Of a stretch of 64,000 nucleotides of DNA, positions 1 to 11,959 are shown piece by piece (within the stretch, counting starts at the first letter, position 1; every line of letters starts with the position of its first letter). Below the pieces are notes generated by a model. It did not search any database and was not told the origin of the DNA. It worked only from the letters and a program-made list of their open reading frames with translations. The position numbers and the translations under genes are program-made. This stretch comes from Chromobotia macracanthus (taxonomy: Eukaryota; Chordata; Actinopteri; Cypriniformes; Botiidae). The stretch covers positions 4,228,001 through 4,292,000 of the forward strand of contig JAZGTH010000011.1 of NCBI GenBank assembly GCA_036877525.1. The letters are read 5' to 3'.

Positions 1-997
1 TTTTTTTAGCATGGTCATTAGGGAACCACAAACACTCTTGATATGTATTACTTGTATGGGAAATACTCAACCATAATCAGTGTTATTTCTACAGATGAAC
101 ACTTACTAAATCATTATGAATTATGGCCGGCCACTTTTGGTAAGCAAATTCCAGTGCATAACTAGCATGACCTGGAAAGAAACATGGTGAACCACTTTCG
201 AAAGGACAAAGTCATTTCTCATTCCTGGCACCTATGCTGAAGTTGGAGAGCCAATGGGAGCACCGTAACACCCAGAAGAGGTTGTGCTGGTATTCAGAAC
301 TTTTTCCCCATAGCCTGGTGTTTTCAAAGATGTTTCTAAGCAGGCTTTATAGATGGAGTTCATTTGTAATAAGAGGATGTATGATTAGATGATGGAGCAT
401 TACTGGACACTGAGGTCAGAGGTTCCAGGGAAATGTTTTGGATGCGTAATGAGGCTTGGATGTCCCTTTTGGTGCTTTCACAATCTTGCAGCATTTTTAG
501 GGGGTGGATCCAGTGCAGTAAAACGGAGCAATAATAATACCCACTAATGGAAACCAACAGTTATGGCTCCAAAATGACTGTGCTTTTTGTTCAAGTGAGT
601 GGGAAGGACAGTTTACTTTATGATGCTGGAGTTTATGCTCACTAAAGGTTTTGACGACGGTGTATTCGAATAGTCAGTGTTTGCAAGTCAAGTTCTGTGT
701 GTTTTTCGTTCGTTTAAAACACTCATGCTGCTCCTGGGAGATATTTTGTGATAACCATGATACAGTACATTTAGCAAATGAGCCTGTAGATGCAGTTTGA
801 TTTCATTGATATTTTCCATGACTCATATCGAACTGATTGCTTGTTGTTTCCCCACCAGACAAAGGCTAGTTTACCAGCTTGATCCGGCCCGTAACTGCAG
901 CCATCAAAACAACTGATGGCAGGCAGAGAATATCTTAACAGCTGAGTCATGAATTTCTTTGACTGTTGCAAAGCTGACTGGAGGCCATTTTTACATT

Positions 998-1078
998 AAA
1001 GCTGCAATCCGTAACTTTTGCCTCTCTACTGCCATCTCTGTTTAAAACATAAAATTGCAGTTACTTGTGGCATTATTT
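998..1078 (+). mobile_element. TTAA-C family, terminal fragment
   Basis: TTAAAGCTGCAATCCGTAAC and the following 60 bp match, in reverse complement, the right end of the fuller copy at 54617-54900. Only one end is present here. Confidence 0.7.
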
Positions 1079-1143
1079 TTTTTAACATAAATGATAACGC
1101 TGAAAGATATAATAGATATTTGACATATAACCCAATCATGCTA

Positions 1144-1298
1144 TACATTTATATGTACATTTATGCATTTGCCAGATTACAGAACTTACAGTGCATTCAA
1201 TGTATGTTTGTTCCCTGGGGATCAAACCTACAACCTTCGTGCTGCTAGCGCAATGCTCTACCACCTGAGCTACAAGAACACCCATTGAGCTACAGGAA
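1144..1298 (-). mobile_element. tRNA-derived SINE (minus strand)
   Basis: Read on the minus strand it has a tRNA-like head (GTAGCTCA, box-A-like; GGTTTGATCCCCAGG, box-B-like) and the tail complementary to ACATTTATGCATTTG that is typical of fish SINEs. It is not a functional tRNA gene: there is no cloverleaf 3' half, only the SINE body. Confidence 0.75.
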
Positions 1299-2136
1299 CA
1301 CACACTGTATACAGTACATGTTATTGGCATAAGGCAGTTCAACAGCATGCTGAACATTATGTTAGCCTGATCAGGGTTCTTTAGCATGGGGCTTATGAAA
1401 CCCTCATGCAGTTTGTATCTTGGAGGCTTGTAGGTGCCACATGCTGAGTCTTGGAGCAGGTTTTCTAGCCTCACTCACTGAGTGGGCCTCAAACTGCCGA
1501 CCCATATTCTCTCAACGTTACGTTATGCTTATGGCCTCTTTGTTGAGAATGGACTCAGCAGGACCTCCAATGGCTTCCACAGAGCTGGTGAATGGAGCTA
1601 ATGAAATCGCTCATTGCTTGCTCATGCACTCAAGCACGGACACGACAGAGATGTATTTTAGATCTCATTACCCTGTTGCTGTATGAGAATGTAGCCTAAC
1701 AGAAGCTCTTGAACACACACAATTTTTCAGCAGGAAATGTGGTTTCGCAAGCACACCGCTCTGGGGAGACGGGCTGCATCTGAGCTGTAATTGGATTAGT
1801 GTTTATGGGATGCTTCATTTTAGATTAAGGAGATTATAATCTGATGCTTTTGCTGCAACAACAATGTTAAAAACCTCAGATCAGCTTCATGGGCTTATAG
1901 ATCAGACTGCTAAGTCAGATACACAAATACTCATGTATTATGACTCAGAACGTGTTTAATCTAGACCATGTTGTTATTAGCCCATATAACCCCATTTCAG
2001 GATCTCAGACAGTACATCTGAGTTGTATGTTTATGAGCAATGAAGTTTTTGGGTATATACGTTAAGTCACACTATGTGACAGTTTTTGATTTAACCCAGA
2101 AGCATATACTTTTCACTGTATACAAAATTACTGTTT

Positions 2137-2168
2137 TATATATATATATATATATATATACATATATA
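2137..2168. repeat. (TA)n microsatellite
   Basis: About 15 TA units, with one C interruption near the 3' end. Confidence 0.9.
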
Positions 2169-2823
2169 TCAAACCTTAAACAAACAGATACACACTGGGG
2201 CCAGAACAATGTTTATGTTTATGCATATAGACCTATGAAACTAAACAATGTAGATTTAAATTATCACTGCCATCGTGATAAGCAACAGTCTGGAAATAAA
2301 TAATGCAAATGAATTCTCACATTAGAAGTGTATTACAATTTGCACTATTTGGCAACTAATGGCAGAAAATAATATAGGCTCCACACAGTAAATTTTTATG
2401 TTGGGAATGTTTTTTATTCAACCAAAAGATTTTTCAAATAATCCACAAATAATATAGATTTCATCAAAAACAAAATCATTAGTTTAACTGATTTAAAAAA
2501 CATTAGTTGCAACCTTAATATTTACCTAATCGTGCATGCACACATATACAAATGTTCACCCAAACTCACTCTCTTACCCTCAGTGTGTGAACCCATGTGT
2601 TTTTTGGGACATGTTCAGGTTCACTGGATTCTTAAGGGGAAGCGATCAGGCAGGAAGTGGGTCAGTAATGTTGAGAAATTGGCCTAAATTGCATTTCCTA
2701 CCAGCACATTAAGAATAGGAGCAGCTGCTTTCAATAGAGGCTTTTTGAAAGCACTGACATATCGGTGTGCCAAACATACATGTGATCTGCAGAGCAAGGA
2801 TGCAAATCATGCTGACTCTACAG

Positions 2824-2932
2824 CCCAGCCAACAGGGAACATTCTCAGAATGTTGGTTAACTTTCTCTCAAAGTTTTCTTAAAGGTCTCTCAAAGTTATC
2901 TTGCTGTAATGAATGTAGGAAATTATCGTTGT
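2824..2932 (+). mobile_element. CAGCTAAC element copy 1, left end only
   Basis: Starts CCCAGCCAACAGGGAAC and keeps ATTCTCAGAAT, then the CTCTCAAAGTTATC block. The right half is missing. Confidence 0.75.
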
Positions 2933-4749
2933 AATATTGATAAACAATTTATGAGATTTTGGTCCTTCCCTGTAAAAGCAGTTAGGAACTATGTCTTGTC
3001 TGCCTGTTGTCTGCATATAAACTAGCTGCCCAGGGGCATGAGCAAAACTATTGCCAACTGAATGAACTTATCTTAAAGAGACTGAACTCACCAAACTAAC
3101 AAAGGTGTAAACCGATTCATGTTGCCTTTATACCAGTGTTGCCAAATCCTTGATTTATTTGTCAGTTCAAATCTATTAACCACTTATTGCATGTAGTTTT
3201 TCCCTTTCTGATTTGTGAAGTCAGTGTGTGTTAGAGAGAGAAGGATGTAGGGTCTGTGTGTGTTCTGTGCCAGATACCATGGGGCCGAGAACAGTTCATG
3301 GGCAGGCACATAATCACGCTTGTATGCTCTGCTTGGAAGCGCTATTGCATTGTGTGACACTGGTCTGAGGAATGTGTGTGTGTGAGTGTGTACAGGCAGT
3401 GTGTAGGGTGCGTGTGCAGTGTCAGGTCAGTTGAAAGGGGATATAAACATCTGTCTCACAGCTTTAGCCTGCTGTTAGTTAAATGACACAACACACACCC
3501 CAATAGAAGCCCACGTTACACATTAGCATGATCGCAGCTTCGAGTTGCTTAGAATTTTGCATTTGCGACGTACTTCAGTTGCCCTGTGTAAAAAATACAC
3601 AGCGTTTCTGTTAAAGAGCTAGTTACTGAATTTGCTGGTATATGCTTGTTTTTTAGTATAAGGTCTTTAAAATAGTGTCCTTGAAGCTGAACTGGTGTAA
3701 CGTGGTGCTTGATTGGTCTAAAACTATGTGGGCGGTTCTTGGCCAGAATAAGTTCTGTAGTCTTTTTATATGAGACTCCACAGGGCATAGCACTGAATTC
3801 CTCCCATTCAATGACTCTCACTCTCTAACTCATTGTATAACCTTTCACATAAATTGCTGTTTTAAGATCAGCTTTGTGAAGGGTATTTCTGTCGACACCC
3901 AGTCTACCCCACCATTGAAAGTCATCCCAGATCAGTGGTGCACATTTCTGCTATGATTTCTGCTGATATTTTCCATCGCCTCCATGCGGTGAACACCTGC
4001 GCTCTCTCCACGACCAAGTCTCATGCAAGATGTTATAAAGCCAAACAATAAAGAGCGCGAGTGTCGTTTTAGTGCCAGAGAAGTGGATGGAGTGGGCGAG
4101 CGAGAGGAACTGAGACCAGGAGCGAGAGTCCAGGGGTAATAAAAGGTGAAAGTGTAGACTGATATATGGCTCTGACTTACAGACACGCCACAAGCTACAC
4201 CACCTGAATAACAGGACCCGACTTAAAGCAACAAAACACACGCAAGACATTGCGGGGGCATGTATGAGGCTATTCTGGGAGTTTCTACCATTATGAATGT
4301 TTGATTACTTGTCTGTCTGTATAAACAGGTGTTTGTCATCATAGATCATAGACCATTAGGGCCCCTGAGGCCCATCTGTGTGATGACCTCTTACAGCCCA
4401 AATTAGCCTGTCCTGCTAGTATTTGTAGTGGAATTTCAGCTTTCCGAAACATGCTGTTCTAAAGCACTTTTTCTGCAAAACTCTTGTGAGATTTACATGC
4501 GCGACGCATATGTTGCATTTATTTGGAATCCCACAATAACAACGTGTTCTCTGCACGCTGCCTAACTGTAATCTTCAAAGCAGCGTTATGAGAATGTCTG
4601 AGAGTTTGGCAGAACAATGGTTAGCATATTGCAGAAACGTATTTCCCTCAGCGATGCAGGCGCTACGCTCCACTGGTTGTGGTGTATTCCTGAATCAAAT
4701 GACAGGTTCGTAAATCTAAATAAACTTCTACTACAGGCTGTTCCCTGTT

Positions 4750-4893
4750 CTTATATCAAGCAATAATGTTAATACAACATCTAAAAAAATGGATGTTTTG
4801 AACATTCCTAGAACTTTCAAAATAACATTTTTAATGTTTTTGTTAATGGAAACGTTAGGGAAATGTTCTTACAACCTAACATTGTTAGCTGGG
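4750..4893 (+). mobile_element. CAGCTAAC element copy 2, right half
   Basis: Runs from TCAAGCAATAATGTTAATAC through GAACATTCCTAGAAC and GGAAACGTTAGGGAAATG to the right terminus ATTGTTAGCTGGG. The left half is absent. Confidence 0.85.
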
Positions 4894-5251
4894 TTTAAAT
4901 GGAGGGTGGTCAGTGGGATTGCTCAGAGGAGTCAGCTTTATAAATAACACCATTATATAAAGCTGAACGATGGGTCATGATGACCACACTAATATGACGT
5001 GTATTTTTAGATGAGCTTCAGATGCTCTGGGAATCTATGATGTTCTCCTGTCTAATGCTGTTAATTCCAGAGAGAATGTGCGAGCAGCACAGAACGCCTA
5101 AATCCTGGCTTGCTTTAGTGCTTGTACTATTAAGACCCAATTAGAGAGCTTCCATTGGTTGTTTGGAGGAAACAAAGGCCAAACGATTGAACCACAGCAT
5201 TTCCACCGTCACCAATCAAAACAGGAGGCTGGCAGCCTGCCAACGCTCCAC

Positions 5252-5292
5252 TCATCTCTCTCTCTCTCTTTCTCTTTCTCTCTCTCTCTCAT
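5252..5292. repeat. (CT)n-rich tract
   Basis: Imperfect CT/TTTC repeat of about 40 bp. Confidence 0.85.
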
Positions 5293-5587
5293 AGTCTCAT
5301 AGACCGTGCATCCAAAGATTTTGGCAGCCTCTCTTTATCTTCATTTATGTGTTCCATAATCTACAAACACATTTAAGGACAAGCACACAAATGTACGCAC
5401 ACATCAACACAAACACATTTGAGGACAAATATGCACTAGGAGTGGGGAGAAATCGATACTGTAAAATGGGGTTGTCACGATGCCAAATTTTAGTAGATGA
5501 TTGCAAAACCAGTAACATTTTTTTAGGGATTCTAGATTCCAGTTTGGATACGGTTACATGGATGCAGTTGCTGTTCACCATGACAAA

Positions 5588-5674
5588 AGTTCCCTAAATG
5601 TTATCAAGAAACATTCTTGCAGTTACATTAGTAGAACATTTTATAAAAAAAAAAAAATATATATATATGCATAT

Positions 5675-5769
<95 letters not shown>

Positions 5770-5975
5770 GTATATATATATATATATATATATTTGTTAA
5801 GTTGTTAAGTTGCTGGTGGAAGATTTGAATAACGGAAGTGTTTGAATAACATTCAGATAACCAATAATACAGTGTCTGAAAAAAGAGATGTTTTGAACAA
5901 TCCTAGAACATTCGAAAAAACATTTTGTTACTTAATGAAACTATTAGGGAAATGTTCTTACAAAATAAAAAATGT
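5588..5975 (+). mobile_element. CAGCTAAC element copy 3, split by AT microsatellite
   Basis: The left part (TTATCAAGAAACATTCTTGCAG, ATTAGTAGAACATT) and right part (GAACAATCCTAGAACATTCG, ATTAGGGAAATGTTC) match the family in order. The internal ATATATCATATATC segment of other copies is replaced by a long AT repeat. Both outer termini are eroded. Confidence 0.75.
5657..5793. repeat. (AT)n microsatellite inside a CAGCTAAC element
   Basis: About 130 bp of AT dinucleotides with a few GC and AAATG interruptions. Open frames across it (tyrosine-isoleucine runs) are not genes. Confidence 0.95.
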
Positions 5976-6492
5976 GAATATACAGAGCAGGTGAAAAAAT
6001 GTTTTGTTTCACACTTCTGAAACCTACGATATTGTATTTTATAGCATGACTGGAATGCTAGTGACCAATCAGCATCCAGTATTGGCACTATCCAGTTTAT
6101 ACATGTCATTGTTATTTTGGTTATTCTCCTGTTTATGTTCTCCCATAATGCCTTGCCTATCAGTTCTCTGTCTCTCTGGATTAGGCCTGTTGTGTCCCTA
6201 AGACATAGTGCCAAATTAACCCCTTGAGACCTGTCTATGTCTATCACATCCCGCTCTGTCATCCCTGCCTCCCTTATCGATTCCCAAGGCTATCATTGGA
6301 CGGATGGAGAGAGAGGCAGGAAAAGTGAAAGATGGAGTGATAGAAGAGACAGGTGGATCGTGCCTGCTGTGATATTGATCAGATAGTGTAACGATAAGAC
6401 ACAAGGAATTACGGCTACTCTCATAGGCGTGTGTGTGTAAGCTTAGTCATCTGCATAGAATCAACAAGGTATTGCACAGAATTATGGGTAAT

Positions 6493-6737
6493 CCCAGCTA
6501 ACAATTTTATGTTGTAAAGAATGTTTCTATTCAGTGACAAAAATGTTAAAAATGTTACAAAACTGAAGAAAAATATTATTTTGAAAAGTTTTAGAAAGGT
6601 TCAAAACATGCTTGTTATAGATTTAAGTTTAAATAGCGTTCTTATAACCGTGTTAAAAACGCAAACAATTTAAGAATACACATTTTTTATATATTTTATT
6701 TTGTTTTCATAACGAGAACGCCAATGTTCTGAGATGG
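6493..6737 (-). mobile_element. CAGCTAAC element copy 4 (minus)
   Basis: Starts CCCAGCTAACAATTTTATG and ends AATGTTCTGAGATGG, i.e. the right terminus comes first. The middle is diverged and shortened. Confidence 0.75.
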
Positions 6738-7377
6738 CTCTATATAAGCAGTGCTTATTTTTATCAGCTGATGTAGTTCCACAAGAGCCTCCTTGTTTTA
6801 ATTCACTTTGAAGTTTATTCTCTCTGGCAGAACTGGATTCTGAGGCATCTCCTCCTTGTCCAGCCTGTCAAAGGCGTTTTCAACCTCTTCCATCTGAGCT
6901 GTCGTCCCCCTCACATTCCGCGGATATTGAAGATGACAGTCACAGTTCGGCCCGAGAAGCTGTGGTGGCATGGTGCCTGTCTTAAAAACTTGTTAACATG
7001 TCGGTGTCACTCAATGCCCTGCTCCAAATCTAGAGGCTCGTGGGGGAAAAGATGAGATTCCTTCTTGGGTCAGGACACCCTCCTCCCTTCCACTCCTACT
7101 GAAAACATTTAGATAATTTCCTCCCTTGTGTAGCCGATCAACCGTACAGCCTCACTGAGTCTCATCTGCGTCTACCTTCTCTTTTTTTTTGCACCAAAGT
7201 TAGTCTGTTAATTTGGCTAAAGTGGCCAAAAAAAAAACCCTCTGATAGTTTCTGGTTGTGCTTAATTTTGGTTGCGGTCACTGGGCAGGGATGACTGACC
7301 TGTTATTTCTGTAGTTCTGCAGTGGGTCGTAAAACAGTCTTGCATTCCAGTGTTCCAGCATGATCAAGTTTGATTTA

Positions 7378-7688
7378 AGTTGTAAGAACGTTTGCCTAAC
7401 GTTTCCAATAAATAACTAAAATGTTAAAAATGTTATTTGGAACGTTTTGGGAGCATTCAATTCCAGCATTCATGTCTAGTTTTTAGATGTTGTATTAATG
7501 TTATTGCTTGAATATAAGAATGTTATTCAAACTCATAATTCTGTACCATTTCAAAACACTCAAAAAGTCCACTATTTATTATGTTTACTGTATATATTAT
7601 AACTTTACAGGAAGAACAATTATGATAACTTTAAGAGAACCTTTATAGAACATTAGCCAATGTTCTGAGAACATTTCCTGTTAACTGG
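7378..7688 (-). mobile_element. CAGCTAAC element copy 5 (minus)
   Basis: Near full length: TTGTAAGAACGTTTGCC, TTTTTAGATGTTGTATTAATG, CTTTAAGAGAACC and TGTTCTGAGAACATTTCC, ending TGTTAACTGG. Confidence 0.85.
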
Positions 7689-7772
7689 TATACCCGTATA
7701 CAAATGCAACATTTCCCCAGCGTTGTATAAATGACTGTACTGGGGCACTGCTGTTATCCAGGTTGGATTCAT

Positions 7773-8357
7773 TCATTCAGTGCACACCATTAGCTGTAGT
7801 TTGTCCCCACGACCTTGTCTTTGCCAGCACTTTTCAAGCTTTGCTAGTGTAAGTGGTATTTCCAGCATCATTGGTTGGCTTACATTTACCGCCATTACCA
7901 GCGTCATTAACTCTGTCAACATAGATAATGTTACCTCATCTAACTGAAAATAATACCTAGTGGCAATAACTGCAAACAGTTTGCAACCAACAGTCGCTCC
8001 CTGAAGATTATCCCTGCAACCTAAGCAAAATTCATGCTCAAACACAGGCCTACTGTAATTACAGTACTGCAGTACTGCAGCATGATGGTCTGTGTAACCC
8101 AGACGGTCTTTAACCTTAGGGATGCTGTTGTGCTCCTCATCGTTTATCCAATCCCCTTCTGCTTGGTCTATTTCCAGACGCAAATCCTGGCCTCCCCCGG
8201 GTGCAGGGAAGGACACACTCTCTTGTGTTGTAGGGCACAGCATTGGTCCATGATAGGCTACAGTGTTAGCAAGCTTGAATATCCCTCCTGCTGCCTGGAT
8301 CGGGTCATCCTTGGCAGCAGTGTTGCCCCTCGCTGGGTGAAGAATGAGGGGCACCAT
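7773..8357 (-). other. Unrecognised 194-codon open frame, doubtful
   Basis: The longest open frame in the window, lying in the intron 0.55 kb before exon I and on the opposite strand. I recognise no domain, signal peptide or membrane segment. The region is more GC-rich than its neighbours, which by itself lengthens chance frames, and an overlapping + strand frame of 153 codons covers part of it. It could be a decayed transposon coding remnant or, more likely, chance. Confidence 0.15.
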
Positions 8358-8499
8358 TGGGCAGCAATGTGGGGCAGTTGGGGGTCACGGCCACTTTTGT
8401 CTCTGTTAATGAGTCCAGTCTGTCGGCCAGAGCGGGGAGGACCTCTCCTGGGACACTTCGGGCATTGTGTGGTTGTCTTTGTGTGGGACGATTAGAGAT

Positions 8500-8500
<1 letters not shown>

Positions 8501-8525
<25 letters not shown>
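8501..8525. repeat. (GT)n microsatellite
   Basis: About 12 GT units. Confidence 0.95.
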
Positions 8526-8530
<5 letters not shown>

Positions 8531-8848
8531 CTTTTGAATCGTGAGGCATTGTGTGCACGCTCGTGCGACATTTGGTGTTGGCCGCGTTTAGTTAGCAGCA
8601 TTTTCATGCAAAGAACCGAGAATGATTTTCCCTCAGGTCCTCTGTATTTTCAGACCGTTTCCTTACCAGTGCAAGCTCAGGGACTCAGCCTGCCGTATAT
8701 CCATGAGTGTGGGCCTCAGGCTGATTCATTAGCACAGAAAATACAGAATATGGCCTCTAATGACCCAGAGGAATATTGAAGAATGGATTGGTATTGCAGA
8801 AGATTAAGGCGAGGGAAAATGCCACGCTGCTGCAGGGTGACTCTTCTG

Positions 8849-8904
8849 CTCGCTAACTGCCCACTCGCTAACTGCCATTTTCTGATCTTTCACTTTTTTC
8901 GCAG
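8849..8904 (+). promoter_or_regulatory. plxna1: Exon I acceptor region with duplicated branch-point motif
   Basis: Two copies of CTCGCTAACTGCC sit 15 bp apart (8849-8861 and 8864-8876). Each contains CTAAC, a good branch-point match (candidate branch A at 8856 and 8871, 49 and 34 nt before the exon). A T/C-rich tract and GCAG follow. A second AG at 8912-8913 (CTGCAG) is in frame. Confidence 0.6.
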
Positions 8905-9087
8905 CCGCTGCAGATTGACGACAACTTTTGCGGCCAGGACTTCAATCAACCTCTAGGGGGCACAACCACCATTGAGGGGATTCCTCTGTTTCTGGATAAA
9001 GATGATGGAATGACATCCGTGGCGGCATACGACTACCGCGGACACACCGTGGCTTTCACTGGCACCCGTAGCGGAAGGATGAAGAAG
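8905..9087 (+). CDS. plxna1: Plexin-A exon I, C-terminal part of sema domain (partial gene)
   Basis: This internal exon encodes 61 residues starting PLQIDDNFCGQDFNQPLGG, then the segments IEGIPLF, VAAYDYRG and GTRSGRMKK. This is the signature of the late sema-domain blades of class A plexins, the transmembrane receptors that bind semaphorins (directly or with neuropilin) and steer axons and vessels. FCGQDFNQPLGG and VAAYDYRG match plexin-A1 as I remember it better than A2, A3 or A4, which differ at QDF and YDYRG; an A1 paralogue (a or b copy) is possible. The exon is flanked by a pyrimidine-rich acceptor ending GCAG (8901-8904) and a donor GTGAGT (9088-9093). Its length, 183 nt, is a multiple of three and both ends are phase 0. 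The conserved cysteine (FCG) is present and there is no frameshift or stop. The start was chosen because class A plexins keep a proline before the Q-I pair here; an in-frame acceptor 9 nt downstream is the alternative. Confidence 0.95.
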
Positions 9088-9329
9088 GTGAGTAGCATGT
9101 TTTTTCAGCTTCTATTGCGTTCAGTTGAGTCATTGTGATTGTACTTGGAGGTCAGTGGAGGCGTTTGTAAACTTTCTGAGGAGATAATGGTGGTTTTGTT
9201 GGATGGAGAGTCTGTTGAGCTTGAAAGGACTGAATTAGACAAGTTTTGTTTTTCTAGCATTTTAAATATAACATAATACTGCATGTGGAAAAGGAAGTTG
9301 TTCACATTAGTGGAAATTTCCCTTACAAA

Positions 9330-9665
9330 AAAAAATACTGTGGAAATACCATGATGACATCTGATGGCAATGCTGTATTACTTTAATATATAGCATTGTA
9401 CTGCATGATTATTCTTACAAAAACTTTTATGGTGTATGGTATCTTAAGGTACTTTAAAGATCACCATATTATTCCCTTGGAAACCATAGTTTTACCAATT
9501 TTTGTTTCATTAGTATCATTAGTTTTTGATTTTTGTTACCATAAAATTATTTCCATGAGATGTACCATGAGTGTAATTCCATGGTATTCTTTGAAGTAAT
9601 ATACAGAACCGTTTAGATACTATGGTAAATTATATATAGCAGTTATGCAGTACCACGGTATATAA
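9330..9665. repeat. ACCATGGT-rich interspersed repeat
   Basis: Many short alternating ACCAT and ATGGT words (for example 9348-9353, 9477-9492, 9535-9541, 9576-9583, 9649-9660), as in the blocks at 19.4, 34.9 and 39.4 kb. No clear ends. Confidence 0.45.
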
Positions 9666-9728
9666 TAAGGTTGCAATGATAATTTTGGTAAGAGTGTGTT
9701 CAGGTATTTAGAGTCAAGAATTTGAATC

Positions 9729-9730
<2 letters not shown>

Positions 9731-9766
<36 letters not shown>
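9731..9766. repeat. (AC)n microsatellite
   Basis: 18 perfect AC units. Confidence 0.97.
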
Positions 9767-9770
<4 letters not shown>

Positions 9771-9890
9771 ACTTATCTGTCTGAATGAGGACATTCCATA
9801 GACCATAAAGAGGTTTTGCTTAGATTTGTCAGGTTTTGCTGGCTTTTGGGTACAGTTTTATCCCCAATATATGGTTAAGTAAACCATACA
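9767..9890 (-). repeat. AC-flanked fish repeat, short fragment
   Basis: GAGGACATTCCATAGACCAT and the TTTATCCCC block resemble the repeat at 26.6 and 51.3 kb. It is bounded by AC microsatellites on both sides. Confidence 0.45.
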
Positions 9891-9909
9891 CACACACACA
9901 CACACACAC
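9887..9909. repeat. (AC)n microsatellite
   Basis: About 11 AC units. Confidence 0.95.
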
Positions 9910-10454
9910 TTCTGTCTACTGAATACACACATGTTAGTGCTGAAGTATGCAGTAACCCTGTCTCAGTCCTTGTATTTGACCCCTGGCTGAATGTCTAAAC
10001 CACATACGTTGACTGCGGGATGTGTGGGTGGGGGTGGTGAGGGGAGATCGGCGGATGTCGGGTGTTATCTCATGATCAGAATCACATTTCCCCCCCCTTC
10101 TCTTCCTGTATTGGCCCTATTCCGGACATGCGCTGCCTGTGTCATTAGACAGAAATCAATGCCCGTGTGCAAATAGTGTGTGTGTCTAGGTTCCTAATAA
10201 GGTGTACTCTAGAAGGTGCATGTACATATGTTGATGTCACAGTCAGACGTGCAGTTGGAATGCTTAAGGGTTGGCAGGTAAAACACAGTGAGACAATCCC
10301 CTGTGTGCTTGCTTACTATTTAGTACTAAATGTATCTTTATGCCTTTCATCCAGTGCAATTTACAGTGCATTTAGCGTTAGAGTTTTTTACGCAGTGTTT
10401 GTAATCTAGAAATTTAACTCATTATCTGGGTGTGGCTAGCTCCATGCTCTAGCT

Positions 10455-10600
10455 CCTAAGTCACCATGAAATCAAAATTTATTTATGGAATGATGCAGTG
10501 TTTATTATAAATGAGCTATACGTACAAGTCTATTTTTTTTTTTAACGTGCGCTTGTAATTTTTAATCCAAAACATTAACCTCACCTCCCTAACAAAACGA
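10455..10600 (-). mobile_element. TTAA-A family, terminal part (minus)
   Basis: AAGTCACCATGAAATCAAAA, GCAGTGTTTATTATAAATG and the T-rich block match the start of the copy at 42298-42669. Downstream of about 10.6 kb the match is lost or belongs to a different subfamily. Confidence 0.65.
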
Positions 10601-11950
10601 CACACCCTGATGATGTGCGTCTCTCCATGAGGGCGGAGCTATATTGACTGTCCAATGACCAGGCGTTTTTTTTCTCTCCAACGATCCAATCAACAAAATC
10701 AAGTCCTGTGCTACATTTTTCCTGACTCCAGAAGATATGCGTCACCATGGAAAAATAACCTCCACAACCTCCGGTGACTTTAACACTCTTACACTCATAC
10801 TACTGCAGAATGTACTATACTGTAGCTCTGTATATATAAGTCTTAACACTAAACACTGATGTAATGTTTCTGCTCTAAAATCTCCTGTCTAAACTCATGG
10901 CAGCCTGGTTTTCTGATCTCAGCTAAGCTGTGTCTGCGCCCTCATGAGGCGAGCTGGACGAGACAGGCCTGCTCTCGGGCCCATGTGCGTATTGGTGCCG
11001 ACAGTGCTGTTTTATTGCTATTCATTTAGTGCTAAAGTGTGGGTCTGGCCCTAATGAAATGTAAAGCTGTAGTCTATTGACGTGGGCTCATTGTAATTCC
11101 TTCAGTCTTCCAGTTGTGCTGCGAGGTCTTATTGATTCATCTGTATGAATATATAATCAGGGGCCTAAATCTTACTGGCTGCAGACGGCTGGACGAGGGG
11201 GTGTGTGGTTTAATGCTGTTTGTGAAGCAAAGACCCACGGCTGGCAGGCTGCAGTGTGCCAGATTGTTTTCTTTGAGTTGTAATGGTTTCAAGTCTTTGT
11301 GCGTTTCATTTGTTCTCTCATTTTTAAAAAATCTGTAATTTTGCGATGCATCAGTAGGTGTCATTTATGTATACACAATTATGGTTCATTTAGATGTGAT
11401 CGGTTGTTTTGGGGGAGCAGAATTTTTGGGCTATGTCTTGTGGTCTGTTTGACTGGTTTCATTCAGATTTATTGTATTTTTTTTTGTGTAGCGAAAACGA
11501 ACCCTAGTTCTTGTTGAATGTGCATGTGTGAGAGAGGTGCATTGTGGGTATTTCATTTATTATTCAGGTGGCTTATGTAGGCCGAGATTCTGAAGGCTGT
11601 GAGATTTATAAATGTGTATGTGTTTGAGATTTATTAAGTGTCCCGTACAACCCCTGAGGGCCCAGTTCACTGCATGTCATAGTCTGAGATTTGACCCAAC
11701 CCACTACTGAGGTTCAAGAGAGTGAAAATCTCTATGAAATAGTATTTCTGTTGTGCACATTAATATGCAGGCCTCTTTGACATCACTTGAACTCTTCATT
11801 TATGCGCCTCAGCCTGGTCAACTCTAAATTGAAGACAACAGCTAATAAAGAAAGATAAAAATATGCGTTGGACGAGACCATATGCTTGCAATCTGTCTGG
11901 CGCTCTGTCCTTACATCTGATTCAGGGCTGCATATGTCTGATAATTTGAA
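10601..11950. other. Unassigned intron sequence
   Basis: No gene or repeat family recognised. Open frames at 11114-11517 on both strands show no domain. Confidence 0.5.
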
Positions 11951-11959
11951 GTTACAATA

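Larger units (their letters stand above)
1..8904 (+). other. plxna1: 3' part of plexin-A intron upstream of exon I
   Basis: No exon is visible before 8905, so the window opens inside an intron of the same gene. The preceding exon, which should carry most of the sema domain, lies upstream. The sequence is repeat-rich: a TTAA-C fragment, a SINE, five CAGCTAAC copies and AT/CT simple repeats. The 3' end has a normal acceptor with a polypyrimidine tract (about 8886-8903). Confidence 0.9.

Noticed and set aside
5558..5828. Frames of tyrosine-isoleucine repeats
   Set aside because: They are translations of an AT microsatellite. The same applies to 24437-24731.
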